Shown: positions 33,690-45,529 of the stretch, piece after piece | How the letters are laid out: each line of letters opens with the position of its first letter | Numbering within the stretch: position 1 is the first letter of the stretch | Source of the DNA: Panulirus ornatus | Lineage: Eukaryota > Arthropoda > Malacostraca > Decapoda > Palinuridae | Reading direction: 5' to 3' | Length of the DNA: 64,000 nucleotides | Assembly: GCF_036320965.1 (NCBI RefSeq) | Contig: NC_092241.1 | Span: forward strand, 3,245,168-3,309,167 | Translations under genes and position numbers: made by a program | The notes under the pieces: generated by a model | Seen by the model: only the letters and a program-made list of their open reading frames with translations | What the model was told of the DNA's origin: nothing | Databases searched by the model: none

Positions 33690-36600
33690 ACCGTCAGATG
33701 GAGACAGTAGGTATCACAGAGGCATCAGTGATATTTACTGGAATGATTAGTGGATACATGTGGGCAAAGAGAAACAAGGCATCTCGAAGGAACAACAGGG
33801 AAATGCAGAGAACTCAGGTGACACCAAGAGGCACTAAACACCAGGATACTTTGAGAAGTTCTGTGGCCATCAAGAAATGTTGGAAGGTGAAGAGTGATTT
33901 TAAGGAAACGCCAGAAAAAGCTTAGGATCAGGAAGGTTGCCAAGGAGGTGCAAGGGATCTCAGACCACTTACAAAACAATGAAGGACGTGAGAGAATACC
34001 AAAAGACGCAGAGAAACTAGGAAATGCTTTCAATAGCTATGTAATGCAAGAGAATCTCACAAAAAAATCAAAGAAATTAAGTCATTTTCTCTTCAAGTGA
34101 TCATCTTGAATGCTAGTTACTAGGAGTGTCAGGAAACATTAGAGGGGCTCATGAGAATATAATGAGACACCAGGGAACCCCAAGAACCACAAGTAATACC
34201 CGGGCAAGGCTGAGGTAACATGACAAACCCAGCGACACCCATCGATGTAGGGAAACGTAAATTGACCGTCACGAAACGCCAGTGTGTCAAGATGAATAAT
34301 AGAACACCAGAAAATAAGACTAAATGCCACGATATTCCAAGGAGGGAGTGACCGGAGAAAAAAGAGCGCTGGGAGACACCCGGAGATGGAAGAGGACACT
34401 ACAGGATGCCAGGAGAGAAAAGGAGATCGTGAGAGTCTCAGCGGAGGACAAAGAAGTGCCACGGTAAAACTTGAGGAGCGCCAGGAGGTACTTAAGGATT
34501 TGTTTGATATATCCGGAGCTGATATGGAACATTAGAGGAAAAGATCTGAGATCACCGGAAGATACTGTATTTTCAGAAGAGTTTGGAAGGAATTAAGGTT
34601 TTTAGGTTGTTTAGAGAAGTAAGAGACAGTAGAAAGTCAGGAAATGAAACACTGAAACTAGATCAGGAATGTTCATCAAGATATAAGAGATGTAAGGAAA
34701 GACAGAACAGGAGACACAAAGAGACTCTATAGGACACCAAAGCATGCAAGGCACTTGAGGAGACTGAGAGAGACTAGAGAATATGAGACACCAGAGGTTA
34801 ATAAGAAGCTAACATCTTCCAGGACACAGTGGAGGTTATCATATAATTCCAGGGGAAAAAAAGATTGAAAAAAAAAGAGAGATGGCGATAGGAGACACAA
34901 TATAACGCTAAACTTGGATAAATCATAAGCTACCATACGATGCCAAACCACACTAGAGTAGCAGGATACATTAGAGAAACACCTGTGGTCCTTTAACGAT
35001 GGTGGATAACACCATTAAAAAAATGCTGAGGGAAGATGGAACACACTAGAGGATGTTGAGAGACTTCAGCACTTCTACAGACGTCATGTGATGAAGGACG
35101 ATGCTCACAAAGATTTTAGACACGAATGAAACTGGAGAAAGTGACGAGGGACGACGTACAAGATGGCCTCGGTAGAAATTAGGCGACACCATAAGTAGCT
35201 ATCAGACACTGGAAAACACCAACGAATGGCAAGAGGTTCCACAGGACAAGTGGGAGCACAAGTAGAGGCCAGGAGACACTAGGGAGCAACAAAAGAAGCT
35301 ACATGACGTGAAAGAAACAAAGATTCTGGCAACGCCAAACGCCTCTGGGATACATTAACGGACACTATTACATCAGGAAACTCTGTGAGATGCTAAAACC
35401 CACCACGGATGACAGGAGATCTCGAGGGACATTAGTAAACGCCGGGAGAAAGGTGGAAAACATCAACAAATGTAAAATGAGAAACCGGAAGACCCCAGAG
35501 GACATCAGCAAGAGTGAGAAAATAGAATGTAAAACACTATGCGATGTTGGGAACCCCAAAGGACAGTTTAAATACTAACTGAATCACCCTAAGAGGGGGA
35601 TATGATAACTAGATTAGAAATATTACATATATGTGATGTCAGAAGGACACAAGGAAGTGTTAAAAGACATAACAGAAAGCCAGGAAACGCTGGAAAACAC
35701 TATGGAAACCCAAGGGACGCAACCAGGAACCATGGTACACGGTACACCAGAAAAATCAAGATGATGCTAGGGGACATGAGGGAACTTCCAGGTACCAAAG
35801 GAAGTCACAATACCGAGGAATGCCAGAAAGAAAAGATATTGTAGTAAAACTTCTCGGGAATTTGAAATATACTGATGATACACTAGACATCACAAGTATT
35901 AGGGGTCACTAAAAGAAAAATGAGACACACACACACTAATAGAGTCAGGAACATTTGAAAGGCTAGGAAACGCTGAAAAAAATGTACGCGCCAGGTAACA
36001 CTAGGAAAAAAATGCGAAATGCTACATTGTCACGAAATACATCGGGACAGTAAAACTAAAAGAATTACAAGAATAGTAGACTGCATTAAGAACCGGAGGT
36101 AGGCGGTAGGGAACACAGGTTATGCGAGAAGTTACAAGCTGACATCAAAGGGCGCTTGATGACAAGAGGACTTCAGAGGTTGCAGGGAACATTAGTAATT
36201 GCTGAGAAACACCAAAGTGTTCGCGTGCTCTGGGAGATACTTGAGAGAGTATAGAGGAGCCAAGGGATATATACCACAGAACACTTGAAGATCCTGTAGG
36301 ACGCTAAAAAATTCTCTAGTAAAGGAAAAGGCACCAACTGACGCCGTGAAACTGTTTTAAATGCTGAGGAAACTAGGTTTATCGGGAGATATTAGAGGAT
36401 GGTAGAAGACTGAAGGACAAGAAGAGTTCCCAAATGAAAGAATACCAAAGGACTAGAGTGATGCCAACGGCACTGAGGAAGGACGTCTGAAGTCACGGTG
36501 GAACGTTAGGAATGACAAGACTTTGCGAGATGCGACATCACTCAGGTGATGCCAAAGGACCCCAGGAAACAATATCAAATGCTAAAGACACATTATATAC

Positions 36601-37540
36601 TGTATTAGGGAGAAGTGAGTGATGTCGAGGAATGCTAAGGAACCCCCGAGAGACACGGAGCTGCTAGATGATGAAGAATGCTAAAGAAAAAGTAAGAAAA
36701 AGAAATATGGAATGGCATAGTACAACGCCAGAAGACACTGGGGAAGGTCGGTAGGCAATGAATAGTCCTAGAGATCTGAGATACCAATAAACAATGCCTG
36801 GAGTAATTAAGCAATGTCAAGGCACTAGAGAATGCTGAGACTCAAAGGAAAGCCAAGATCTACAGAACATGAGAAAGAGAGATATTAGGAGACATTGTGG
36901 GACGTTACATTAGTGGACAGCCGAAACACTAGGTAACATGAGAAAAAATTTAGAGTATGGAAGAAGACACGAATGTTAAAAGACACCATCGGTCGTCACG
37001 ATAAATCAAAGAATACAGTGAGACAGCCGAACGAGATGTCTCATCAGAGGGCGTCAGAACACTACAGGAGACTTCATGACATTGACTAAGACACGGTGGT
37101 TAGTCAGTAAACACTAAATGACACTAGGATATAACCTGGGGCACCAGAGAACAACAAAGGGACACTGGAGGACATTAGGGAACCCAAGAGACATGTCGGC
37201 ACCAGGGATGTCTGAAGTTGTTGCCTAGACATCAAGGAAGGTCTGTAACAATAGGGAAACCTGATCCTTAATTTCATCAGCAGACACCAAATGATGCCGG
37301 GACACAGTGCAACTCCATGAGACAAAAGATGTTAGGGAATCGTAAGAAAAATAAGGAAGGTACAAACATTATCAGAAATGACAGAAGGTGCTAAGGATTT
37401 CAGGTTATATTAGGCAGCACTGGTAAACAAATATCAAATGATGTAATCTTGGAGGATATCGGGACTTCAGGTGGAGATAAGACATGGCAGGAGATATCAA
37501 GAGGTATTAGGAAAACCAGGGTAAGCCATGAAACGTCTCT
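33690..37540. repeat. Purine-rich cryptic minisatellite tract
   Basis: Over almost 4 kb the plus strand is strongly A/G-rich, and short words such as GACACCAG, GACACTAG, AGGACA, GGAAAC and AACGCCAG recur every 10-40 bp in varying order. No exact monomer is kept and no coding motif appears. It looks like an old, highly diverged tandem repeat. The strand asymmetry is uniform along the tract. Confidence 0.55.
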
Positions 37541-37684
37541 TGGTATACCTTCATCTGTTCCTGGCTTAGGAATATGACCACATGAGGAAGTAAGCATTTC
37601 TACTCCTCGGCTGCCGCCCTTGTAAATTGCCATTCACGACTTGCAGAAGATACATGAATAGTATTTCTTTCCATATATTCAGGG

Positions 37685-37687
<3 letters not shown>

Positions 37688-37731
<44 letters not shown>
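37688..37731. repeat. (TA)n array
   Basis: About 44 bp at the 3' end of the next LINE. Confidence 0.96.
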
Positions 37732-37733
<2 letters not shown>

Positions 37734-39133
37734 TCTATTTATTTTATTCATTTTGCTTTGTTGCTGTCTCCCGCGTTAGCGAGGTAGCGCAAGGAAACAG
37801 ACGAAAGAATGGCCCAACCCACCCACATACACATGTATACACATACACGTCCACACACGCAAATATACATACCTATACATCTCAATGTACACATATATAT
37901 ACACACACAGACATATACATATAGACACATGCACATAATTCATACTGTCTGCCTTTATTTATTCCCATTGCCACCTCGCCACACATGGAATAACAACCCC
38001 CTTCCCCCCTCATGTGTGCGAGGTAGCGCTAGGAAAAGACAACAAAGGCCCCATTCGTTCACACGCAGTCTCTAGCTGTCATGTAATAATGCCCGAAACC
38101 ACAGCTCCCTTCCCACAACGAGGCCCCACAGAACTTTCCATGGTTTACCCCAGACGCTACACATTCCCAGGTTCAATCCATTGACAGCACGTCGACCCCG
38201 GTATACCACATCGTTCCAATTCACTCTATTCCTTGCCCGCCTTTCACCCTCCTGCATGTTCAGGCCCCGATCACTCAAAATCTTTTTCACTCCATCTTTC
38301 AACCTCCAATTTGGTCTGCCACTTCTCGTTCCCTCCACCTGTGAAACAATTATCGTCTTGGTCAATCTTTCCTCACTCATTCTCTCCATGTGACCAAACC
38401 ATTTCAAAACACCCTCTTCTGCTCTCTCAACCACACTCTTATTTTTTTCCACACATCTCTCTTACCCTATTATTACTTACTCGATCAAACCACCTCACAC
38501 CACATATTGTCCTCAAACATCTCATTTCCAGCACATCCACCCTCCTGCGCACAACTCTATCCATAGCCCACGCCTCGCAACCATACAGCATTGTTGGAAC
38601 CACTATTCCTTCAAACATACCCATTTTTGCTTTCCGAGATAATGTTCTCGACCTCCAAACATTCTTCAAGGCTCCCAGAATTTTCGCCCCCTCTCCCACC
38701 CTATGATTCACTTCCGCTTCCATGGTTCCATCCGCTGCCACATCCACTCTCAGATATATAAAACACAGTTTTTCTCCATTCAAACTTACCTCCGAATTGA
38801 CTTGACCCTCAACCCTACTGCACCTAATTATCTTGCTCTTATTCACATTTACTCTTAACTTTCTTCTTTCACACACTCTACCAAACTCAGTCACCAGCTT
38901 CTGCAGTTTCTCACATGAATCAGCAACCAGCGCTGTAACATAAGCGAACAACAACTGACTCCTTTCCCAAGCTCTCTCATCCACAACAGACTGCATACTT
39001 GCCCCTCTTTCCAAAAATCTTGCATTCACCTCCCTAACAACCCCATCCATAAACAAATTAAACAACCATGGAGACATCACACACCCCTGCCGCAAACCTA
39101 CATTCACTGAGAACCAATCACTTTCCTCTCTTC

Positions 39134-40192
39134 CTACACGTACACATGCCTTACATCCTCGATAAAAACTTCTTCTAACAACTTGACTCCCATACCATAT
39201 ATTCTTAATACCTTCCACAGAGCATCTCTATTAACTCTATCATATGCCTTCTCCAGATCCATAAATGGTACATACAAATCCATTTGCTTTTCTAAATATT
39301 TCTCACATACATTCTTCAAAGCAAACACCTGATCCACACATCCTCTACCACTTCTGAAACCACACTGCTCTTCCCCAATCTGATGCTCTGTACATACCTT
39401 CACCCTCTCAATCAATACCCTCCCATATAATTTACCAGGAATACTCAACAAACTTATACCTCTGTAATTTGAGCACTCACTCTTATCCCCTTTTCCTTTG
39501 TACAATGGCACTATGCAGGTATTCAGCCAATCCTCAGGCACCTAACCATGAATCATACATACATTAAATAACCTTACCAACCAGTCAACAATACAGTCAC
39601 CTCCTTTTTTGATAAATTCCACTGCAATACCATCCAAACCTGCTGCCTTGCCGGCTTTCATCTTCCGCAAAGCTTTTACTTCCTCTTCTCTATTTACCAA
39701 ATCATTTTCCCTAACACTCTCACTTTGCACACTACCTCGACCAAAACACCCTGTATCTGCCACTCTATCATCAAACACATTCAACAAACCTTGAAAATAC
39801 TCACTCCATCTCCTTCTCACATCACCACTACTTGTTATCACCTCCCCATTAGCCCCTTTCACTGAAGTTCCCATTTGCTCCCTTGTCTTACGCGCTTTAT
39901 TTACCTCCTTCCAAAACATCTTTTTATTTTCCCTAAGACTTAATGATACTCTCTCACCCCAACTCTCATTTGCCCTCTTTTTCAGCTCTTGCACCTTTCT
40001 CTTGACCTCCTGCCTCTTTCTTTTATACATCTCCCACTCATTTGCATTTTTTCCTTGCAAAAATCGTCCAAATGCCTGTCTCTTCTCTTTCACTAATAAT
40101 CTTACTTCTTCATCCCACCACTCACTACCCTTTCTAATCAACCCACCTCCCACGCTTCTTATGCCACAAGCATCTTTTGCGCAAGCCATCAC
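39134..40192 (-). pseudogene. LINE linker and RT N-terminal half, two frames
   Basis: Frame 40192-39542 carries the basic linker and [16 protein letters not shown] and ends at a TAG after HG. The frame then resumes at 39541 with [51 protein letters not shown] and motif A ([15 protein letters not shown]). A frameshift at about 39170 passes into the 39218-38439 frame, which holds motif B and the mutated motif C (FAYVTALV). Confidence 0.82.
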
Positions 40193-40210
40193 TGCTTCCC
40201 TAAATACATC

Positions 40211-40966
40211 CTATTCCTCCCCCACTCCCCTTACATCCTTTGTTCTCACCTTTTTCCATTCTGTGCTCAGTCTCTCCTGGTACTTCTTCACACAAGTTTC
40301 CTTCCCAAGCTCACTTGCTCTCACCATTCTCTTCACCCCAACATTCTCTCTTCTTTTCTGAAAACCCCTACAAATCTTCACCTTCGCCTCCACAAGATAA
40401 TGATCAGACATCCCTCCAGTTGCACCTCTCAGGACATTAACATCCAAAAGTCTCTCTTGCGCGCGCCTATCAATTAACATGTAATCCAGTAACGCTTTCT
40501 GGCCATCTCTCCGACTTACATACGTATACTTATGTATATCTCGCTTTTTAAACCAGGTATTCCCAATCACCAGTCCTTTTTGAGCACATAAATCTACAAG
40601 CTCTTCACCATTTCCATTTACAACACTGAGCACCCCATGTACACCAATTATTCCCTCAACTGCCACATTACTCACCTTTGCATTCAAATCACCCATCACT
40701 ATAACCCGGTCTCGTGCATCAAAACCACTAACACACTCATTCAGCTGCTCCCAAAATACTTGCCTCTCATGATCTTTCTTCTCATGCCCAGGTGCATATG
40801 CACCAATAATCACCCATCTCTCTCCATCAACTTTCAGTTTTACCCATATCAATCTAGAATTTACTTTCTTACACTCTATCACATACTCCCACAACTCCTG
40901 TTTCAGGAGTAGTGCTACTCCTTCCCTTGCTCTTGTCCTCTCACTAACCCCTGACTTTACTCCCAA
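40211..40966 (-). pseudogene. LINE endonuclease, 251-codon open frame
   Basis: This piece of the 37733-41290 element covers most of the endonuclease: LLLKQELWEYVIECKK, WVIIGAYAPGHEKKDHER, VIVMGDLNAKVSNVAVEG, RRDGQKALLDYMLIDRR and GGMSDHYLVEAKVKICRG. It then enters the linker and stops at GVGEE where a TAG replaces the tryptophan codon of EEWDVF. The Asp of GDLN and the Asp-His of SDH, expected catalytic residues of this nuclease fold, are present. The N-terminal glutamate region lies in another frame just upstream (SET at about 41010). Confidence 0.85.
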
Positions 40967-41289
40967 GACATTCCCAAACCACTCTTCCCCTTTACCCTGA
41001 GCCTCGTTTCACTCAGAGCCAAAACATCCAGGTTCCTTTCCTCAAACATACTCCCTATCTCTCCTTTTTTCTCTTCTTGGTTACATCCACACGCATTTAG
41101 ACACCCCAATCTGAGCCTTCGAGGAGGATGAGCACTCCCTGCGTGACTACTCCTTCTGTTTCCCTTTTTAGAAAGTTAAAATACAAGGAGGGGAGGGTTT
41201 CTGGCCCCCCCGTTCCCGTCCCCTTTAGTCGCCTTCTACGATACGTGAGGAATGCGTGTGAAGTATTCTTTCTCCCCTATCCCCAGGGA

Positions 41290-42020
<731 letters not shown>

Positions 42021-42022
42021 AT

Positions 42023-42055
<33 letters not shown>
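42021..42055. repeat. (TA)n array
   Basis: Short array between copies B and C. Confidence 0.95.
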
Positions 42056-42070
<15 letters not shown>

Positions 42071-42294
42071 CTTTTAAACTATTCGCCATTTCCCGCGTTA
42101 GCGAGGTAGCGTTAAGTACAGAGGACTGGGCCTTTGTGGGATATCCTCACCTGGCCCCCCTCTGTTCCTGCTTTTGGAAAATTAAAAAAAAACGAGAGGG
42201 GAGGATTTCCAGCCCCCCGCTCCCTCCCCTTTAGTCACCTTCTGCGACACGCAGGGAATACGTGGGAAGTATTCTTAATCCCCTGTCCCCAGGG

Positions 42295-42298
<4 letters not shown>
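42056..42298 (-). mobile_element. LINE-end chimeric short element, copy C
   Basis: Third tandem copy, with consensus-like CCCGCGTTAGCGAGGTAGCG. Independent substitutions relative to A and B argue against a very recent tandem duplication. Confidence 0.82.

Positions 42299-42351
<53 letters not shown>
42299..42351. repeat. (TA)n array
   Basis: Joins chimeric copy C to the truncated 5' end of a plus-strand LINE. Confidence 0.96.
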
Positions 42352-42354
<3 letters not shown>

Positions 42355-43249
42355 TCCATGGTTGTTTAATTTGTTTATGGATGGGGTTGTTAGGGAGGTA
42401 AATGCAAGAGTTTTGGAAAGAGGGGCAAGTATGAAGTCTGTTGGGGATGAGAGAGCTTGGGAAGTGAGTCAGTTGTTGTTCGCTGATGATACAGCGCTGG
42501 TGGCTGATTCATGTGAGAAACTGCAGAAGCTGGTGACTGAGTTTGGTAAAGTGTGTGGAAGAAGAAAGTTAAGAGTAAATGTGAATAAGAGCAAGGTTAT
42601 TAGGTACAGTAGGGTTGAGGGTCAAGTCAATTGGGAGGTGAGTTTGAATGGAGAAAAACTGGAGGAAGTGAAGTGTTTTAGATATCTGGGAGTGGATCTG
42701 GCAGCGGATGGAACCATGGAAGCAGAAGTGGATCATAGGGTGGGGGAGGGGGCGAAAATTCTGGGGGCCTTGAAGAATGTGTGGAAGTCGAGAACATTAT
42801 CTCGGAAAGCAAAAATGGGTATGTTTGAAGGAATAGTGGTTCCAACAATGTTGTATGGTTGCGAGGCGTGGGCTATGGATAGAGTTGTGCGCAGGAGGAT
42901 GGATGTGCTGGAAATGAGATGTTTGAGGACAATGTGTGGTGTGAGGTGGTTTGATCGAGTAAGTAACGTAAGGGTAAGAGAGATGCGTGGAAATAAAAAG
43001 AGCGTGGTTGAGAGAGCAGAAGAGGGTGTTTTGAAGTGGTTTGGGCACATGGAGAGAATGAGTGAGGAAAGATTGACCAAGAGGATATATGTGTCGGAGG
43101 TGGAGGGAACGAGGAGAAGAGGGAGACCAAATTGGAGGTGGAAAGATGGAGTGAAAAAGATTTTGTGTGATCGGGGCCTGAACATGCAGGAGGGTGAAAG
43201 GAGGGCAAGGAATAGAGTGAATTGGATTGATGTGGTATACCGGGGTTGA
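42350..43249 (+). CDS. LINE RT C-terminal half, uninterrupted
   Basis: 299 open codons begin at motif B, pass the catalytic [16 protein letters not shown], the [14 protein letters not shown] block, [16 protein letters not shown], the [17 protein letters not shown] segment and [13 protein letters not shown], and end VVYRG. The stop is a TGA where the older subfamily has CGA, so the last 12 or so residues (RRAVNGLNQGM) are absent. The ATG listed at the start lies at the (TA)n joint and is not a natural start. The lack of decay indicates a recent insertion. Confidence 0.85.
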
Positions 43250-43449
43250 TGTGCTGTCAGTGGATTGAATCAAGGCATGTGAAGCGTCTGGGGTAAACCA
43301 TGGAAAGCTGTGTAGGTATGTATATTTGCGTGTGTGGACGTATGTATATACATGTGTATGGGGGGGGGGTTGGGCCATTTCTTTCGTCTGTTTCCTTGCG
43401 CTACCTCGCAAACGCGGGAGACAGCGACAAAGTATAATAAAATAAATAA

Positions 43450-43455
<6 letters not shown>
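42352..43455 (+). mobile_element. LINE 3' part, short-3'UTR subfamily
   Basis: It begins at motif B ([12 protein letters not shown]) directly after (TA)n and stays open to a TGA at 43247-43249. Its 3' UTR lacks about 250 bp of the full form: GGAAAGCT joins directly to GTGTAGGTATGTATATTTGC. It ends with the stem-loop tail, ATAAATAAATAAATA and (TA)n. Confidence 0.92.

Positions 43456-43522
<67 letters not shown>
43456..43522. repeat. (TA)n array
   Basis: Between a LINE tail and a tRNA-derived SINE. Confidence 0.97.
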
Positions 43523-43527
<5 letters not shown>

Positions 43528-43707
43528 CTCACCATTGTGAGACGAAGGGTATTCGAGTACTTAGTATTTCGAATAGTTGTTTCCTATTATACAGTCCCAT
43601 AGCCTAGCGGTTACATGCCTGCCTCTTGCACAGGGGTTCCGGAATCGATCCTGGCTGTTGGAGGTTTGTATGTTCTATGAAGGTGCGCGTTCATATGCAC
43701 TTTATTC

Positions 43708-43710
<3 letters not shown>
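43523..43710 (+). mobile_element. tRNA-derived SINE, copy 1
   Basis: It has a pol III-type A box (TAGCCTAGCGG, 43600-43610) and a B box (GGAATCGATCC, 43641-43651), spaced as in tRNA-derived promoters. The tRNA-unrelated body is GTTGGAGGTTTGTATGTTCT then GAAGGTGCGCGTTC. About 75 bp upstream of the A box (TGTTGCTCACC...ATTATACAG) is shared with copy 2, so it belongs to the element. (TA)n lies on both sides. Confidence 0.8.
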
Positions 43711-43761
<51 letters not shown>

Positions 43762-43796
43762 TTATACATACATATATATATACATATACATATGTA
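43711..43796. repeat. (TA)n array, interrupted
   Basis: TA with TTTATTTATACATACA in the middle. The next LINE starts at its end. Confidence 0.95.
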
Positions 43797-43930
43797 TGTG
43801 GTAGAGGATGTGTGGATCAGGTGTTTGCTTTGAAGAATGTATGTGAGAAATACTTAGAAAAGCAAATGGATTTGTATGTAGCATTTATGGATCTGGAGAA
43901 GGCATATGATAGAGTTGATAGAGATGCTCT

Positions 43931-44296
43931 GTGGAAGGTATTAAAAATATATGGTGTGGGAGGCAAGTTGTTAGAAGCAGTGAAAAGTTTTATCGAGGAT
44001 GTAAGGCATGTGTACGTGTAGGAAGAGAGGAAAGTGATTGGTTCTCACTGAATGTAGGTTTGCGGCAGGGGTGTGTGATGTCTCCATGGTTGTTTAATTT
44101 GTTTATGGATGGGGTTGTTAGGGAGGTGAATGCAAGAGTTTTGGAAAGAGGGGCAAGTATGAAGTCTGTTGTGGATGAGAGAGCTTGGGAAGTGAGTCAG
44201 TTGTTGTTCGCTGATGATACAGCGCTGGTGGCTGATTCATGTGAGAAACTGCAGAAGCTGGTGGGTTTGGTAAAGTGTGTGAAAGAAGAAAGTTAA
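43931..44296 (+). pseudogene. LINE RT motif B and C segment
   Basis: The frame carries [36 protein letters not shown] and [13 protein letters not shown]. It is shifted out by the deletion after KLQKLV. The rest of the protein continues at 44275-44973. Confidence 0.82.
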
Positions 44297-44973
44297 GAGT
44301 AAATGTGAATAAGAGTAAGGTTATTAGGTACAGTAGGGTTGAGGGTCAAGTCAATTGGGAGGTAAGTTTGAATGAAGAAAAACTGGAGAAAGTAAAGTGT
44401 TTTAGATATCTGAGAGTGGATCTGGCAGCGGATGGAACCATGGAAGCGGAAGTGAATCATAGGGTGGGGGAGGGGGCGAAAATCCTGGGAGCCTTGAAGA
44501 ATGTGTGGAAGTCGAGAACATTATCTCGGAAAGCAAAAATGGGTATGTGTGAAGGAATAGTGGTTCCAACAATGTTGTATGGTTACGAGGCGTGGGCTAT
44601 GGATAGAGTTTTGCGCAGGAGGGTGGATGTGCTGGAAATGAGATGTTTGAGGACAATGCGTGGTGTGAGGTGGTTTGATCGAGTAAGTAATGTAAGCTTA
44701 AGAGAGATGTGTGGAAAAAAAAAGAGCGTGGTTGAGAGAGCAGAAGAGGGTGTTTTGAAATGGTTTGGGCACATGGAGAGAATGAGTGAGGAAAGATTTA
44801 CCAAGAGGATATATGTGTCGGAGGTGGAGGGAACGAGGAGAAGTGGGAGACCAAATTGGAGGTGGAAAGATGGAATGAAAAAGGTTTTGTGTGATCGGGG
44901 CCTGAACATGCAGGAGGGTGAAAGGAGGGCAAGGAATAGAGTGAATTGGATCGATGTGGTATACCGGGGTTGA
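44275..44973 (+). pseudogene. LINE C-terminal region, open frame
   Basis: 232 codons from [17 protein letters not shown] to VVYRG, including [30 protein letters not shown] and [10 protein letters not shown]. This region follows the RT in all copies. Its C-terminal part, with conserved Trp, His and Arg, has no known catalytic motif and may bind nucleic acid (inference). Confidence 0.8.
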
Positions 44974-45433
44974 CGTTCTGTCAGTGGATTGAATCAGGGC
45001 ATGTGAAGCGTCTGGGGTAAATCATGGAATGTTGTGTGGGGCCTGGATGTGGAAAGGGAGCTGTGGTTTCGGGCATTATTGCGTGGCAGCTAGAGACTGA
45101 GTGTGAACGAATGGAGCCTTTGTTGTCTTTTCCTAGTGCTACCTCGCGCACATGAGGGGGGAGGGGGATGGAATTCCGTGTGTGGCGAGGTGGCGATGGG
45201 AGTGAATGGGGGCAGACAGTGTGAATTGTGTACATGGGTATATATGTATGTGTCTGTGTATGTATATATATGTGTACATTGAGATGTATAGGTATGTATA
45301 TTTGCATGCGTGAACGTGTGTGTGTGTATACATTGTGTATGGGGGTGAGTTGGGCCATTTCTTTCGTCTGTTTCCATGCGCTACCTCGCAAACGCGGGAT
45401 ATAGCGACAAAGCAAAATAAATAAAATAAATAA

Positions 45434-45444
45434 ATATATATGTA

Positions 45445-45515
<71 letters not shown>
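45434..45515. repeat. (TA)n array
   Basis: About 80 bp. It lies between two LINE tails in opposite orientation. Confidence 0.97.
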
Positions 45516-45518
<3 letters not shown>

Positions 45519-45529
45519 CTTTTTTTTTA

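Larger units (their letters stand above)
43797..45433 (+). mobile_element. LINE copy: RT to tail, 5'-truncated at (TA)n
   Basis: Starts at [13 protein letters not shown] and has small frameshifts at about 43990 and 44262 (a deletion after KLQKLV). It ends with a full-form 3' UTR, the stem-loop tail and AAATAAATAAAATAAATAAA before (TA)n. It shares the CGA-to-TGA end with the young subfamily but has the long 3' UTR. Confidence 0.9.

Noticed and set aside
43600..43651. A functional tRNA gene
   Set aside because: The boxes fit a pol III promoter, but the sequence does not complete a cloverleaf and is followed by a SINE body also present at 50.7 kb.
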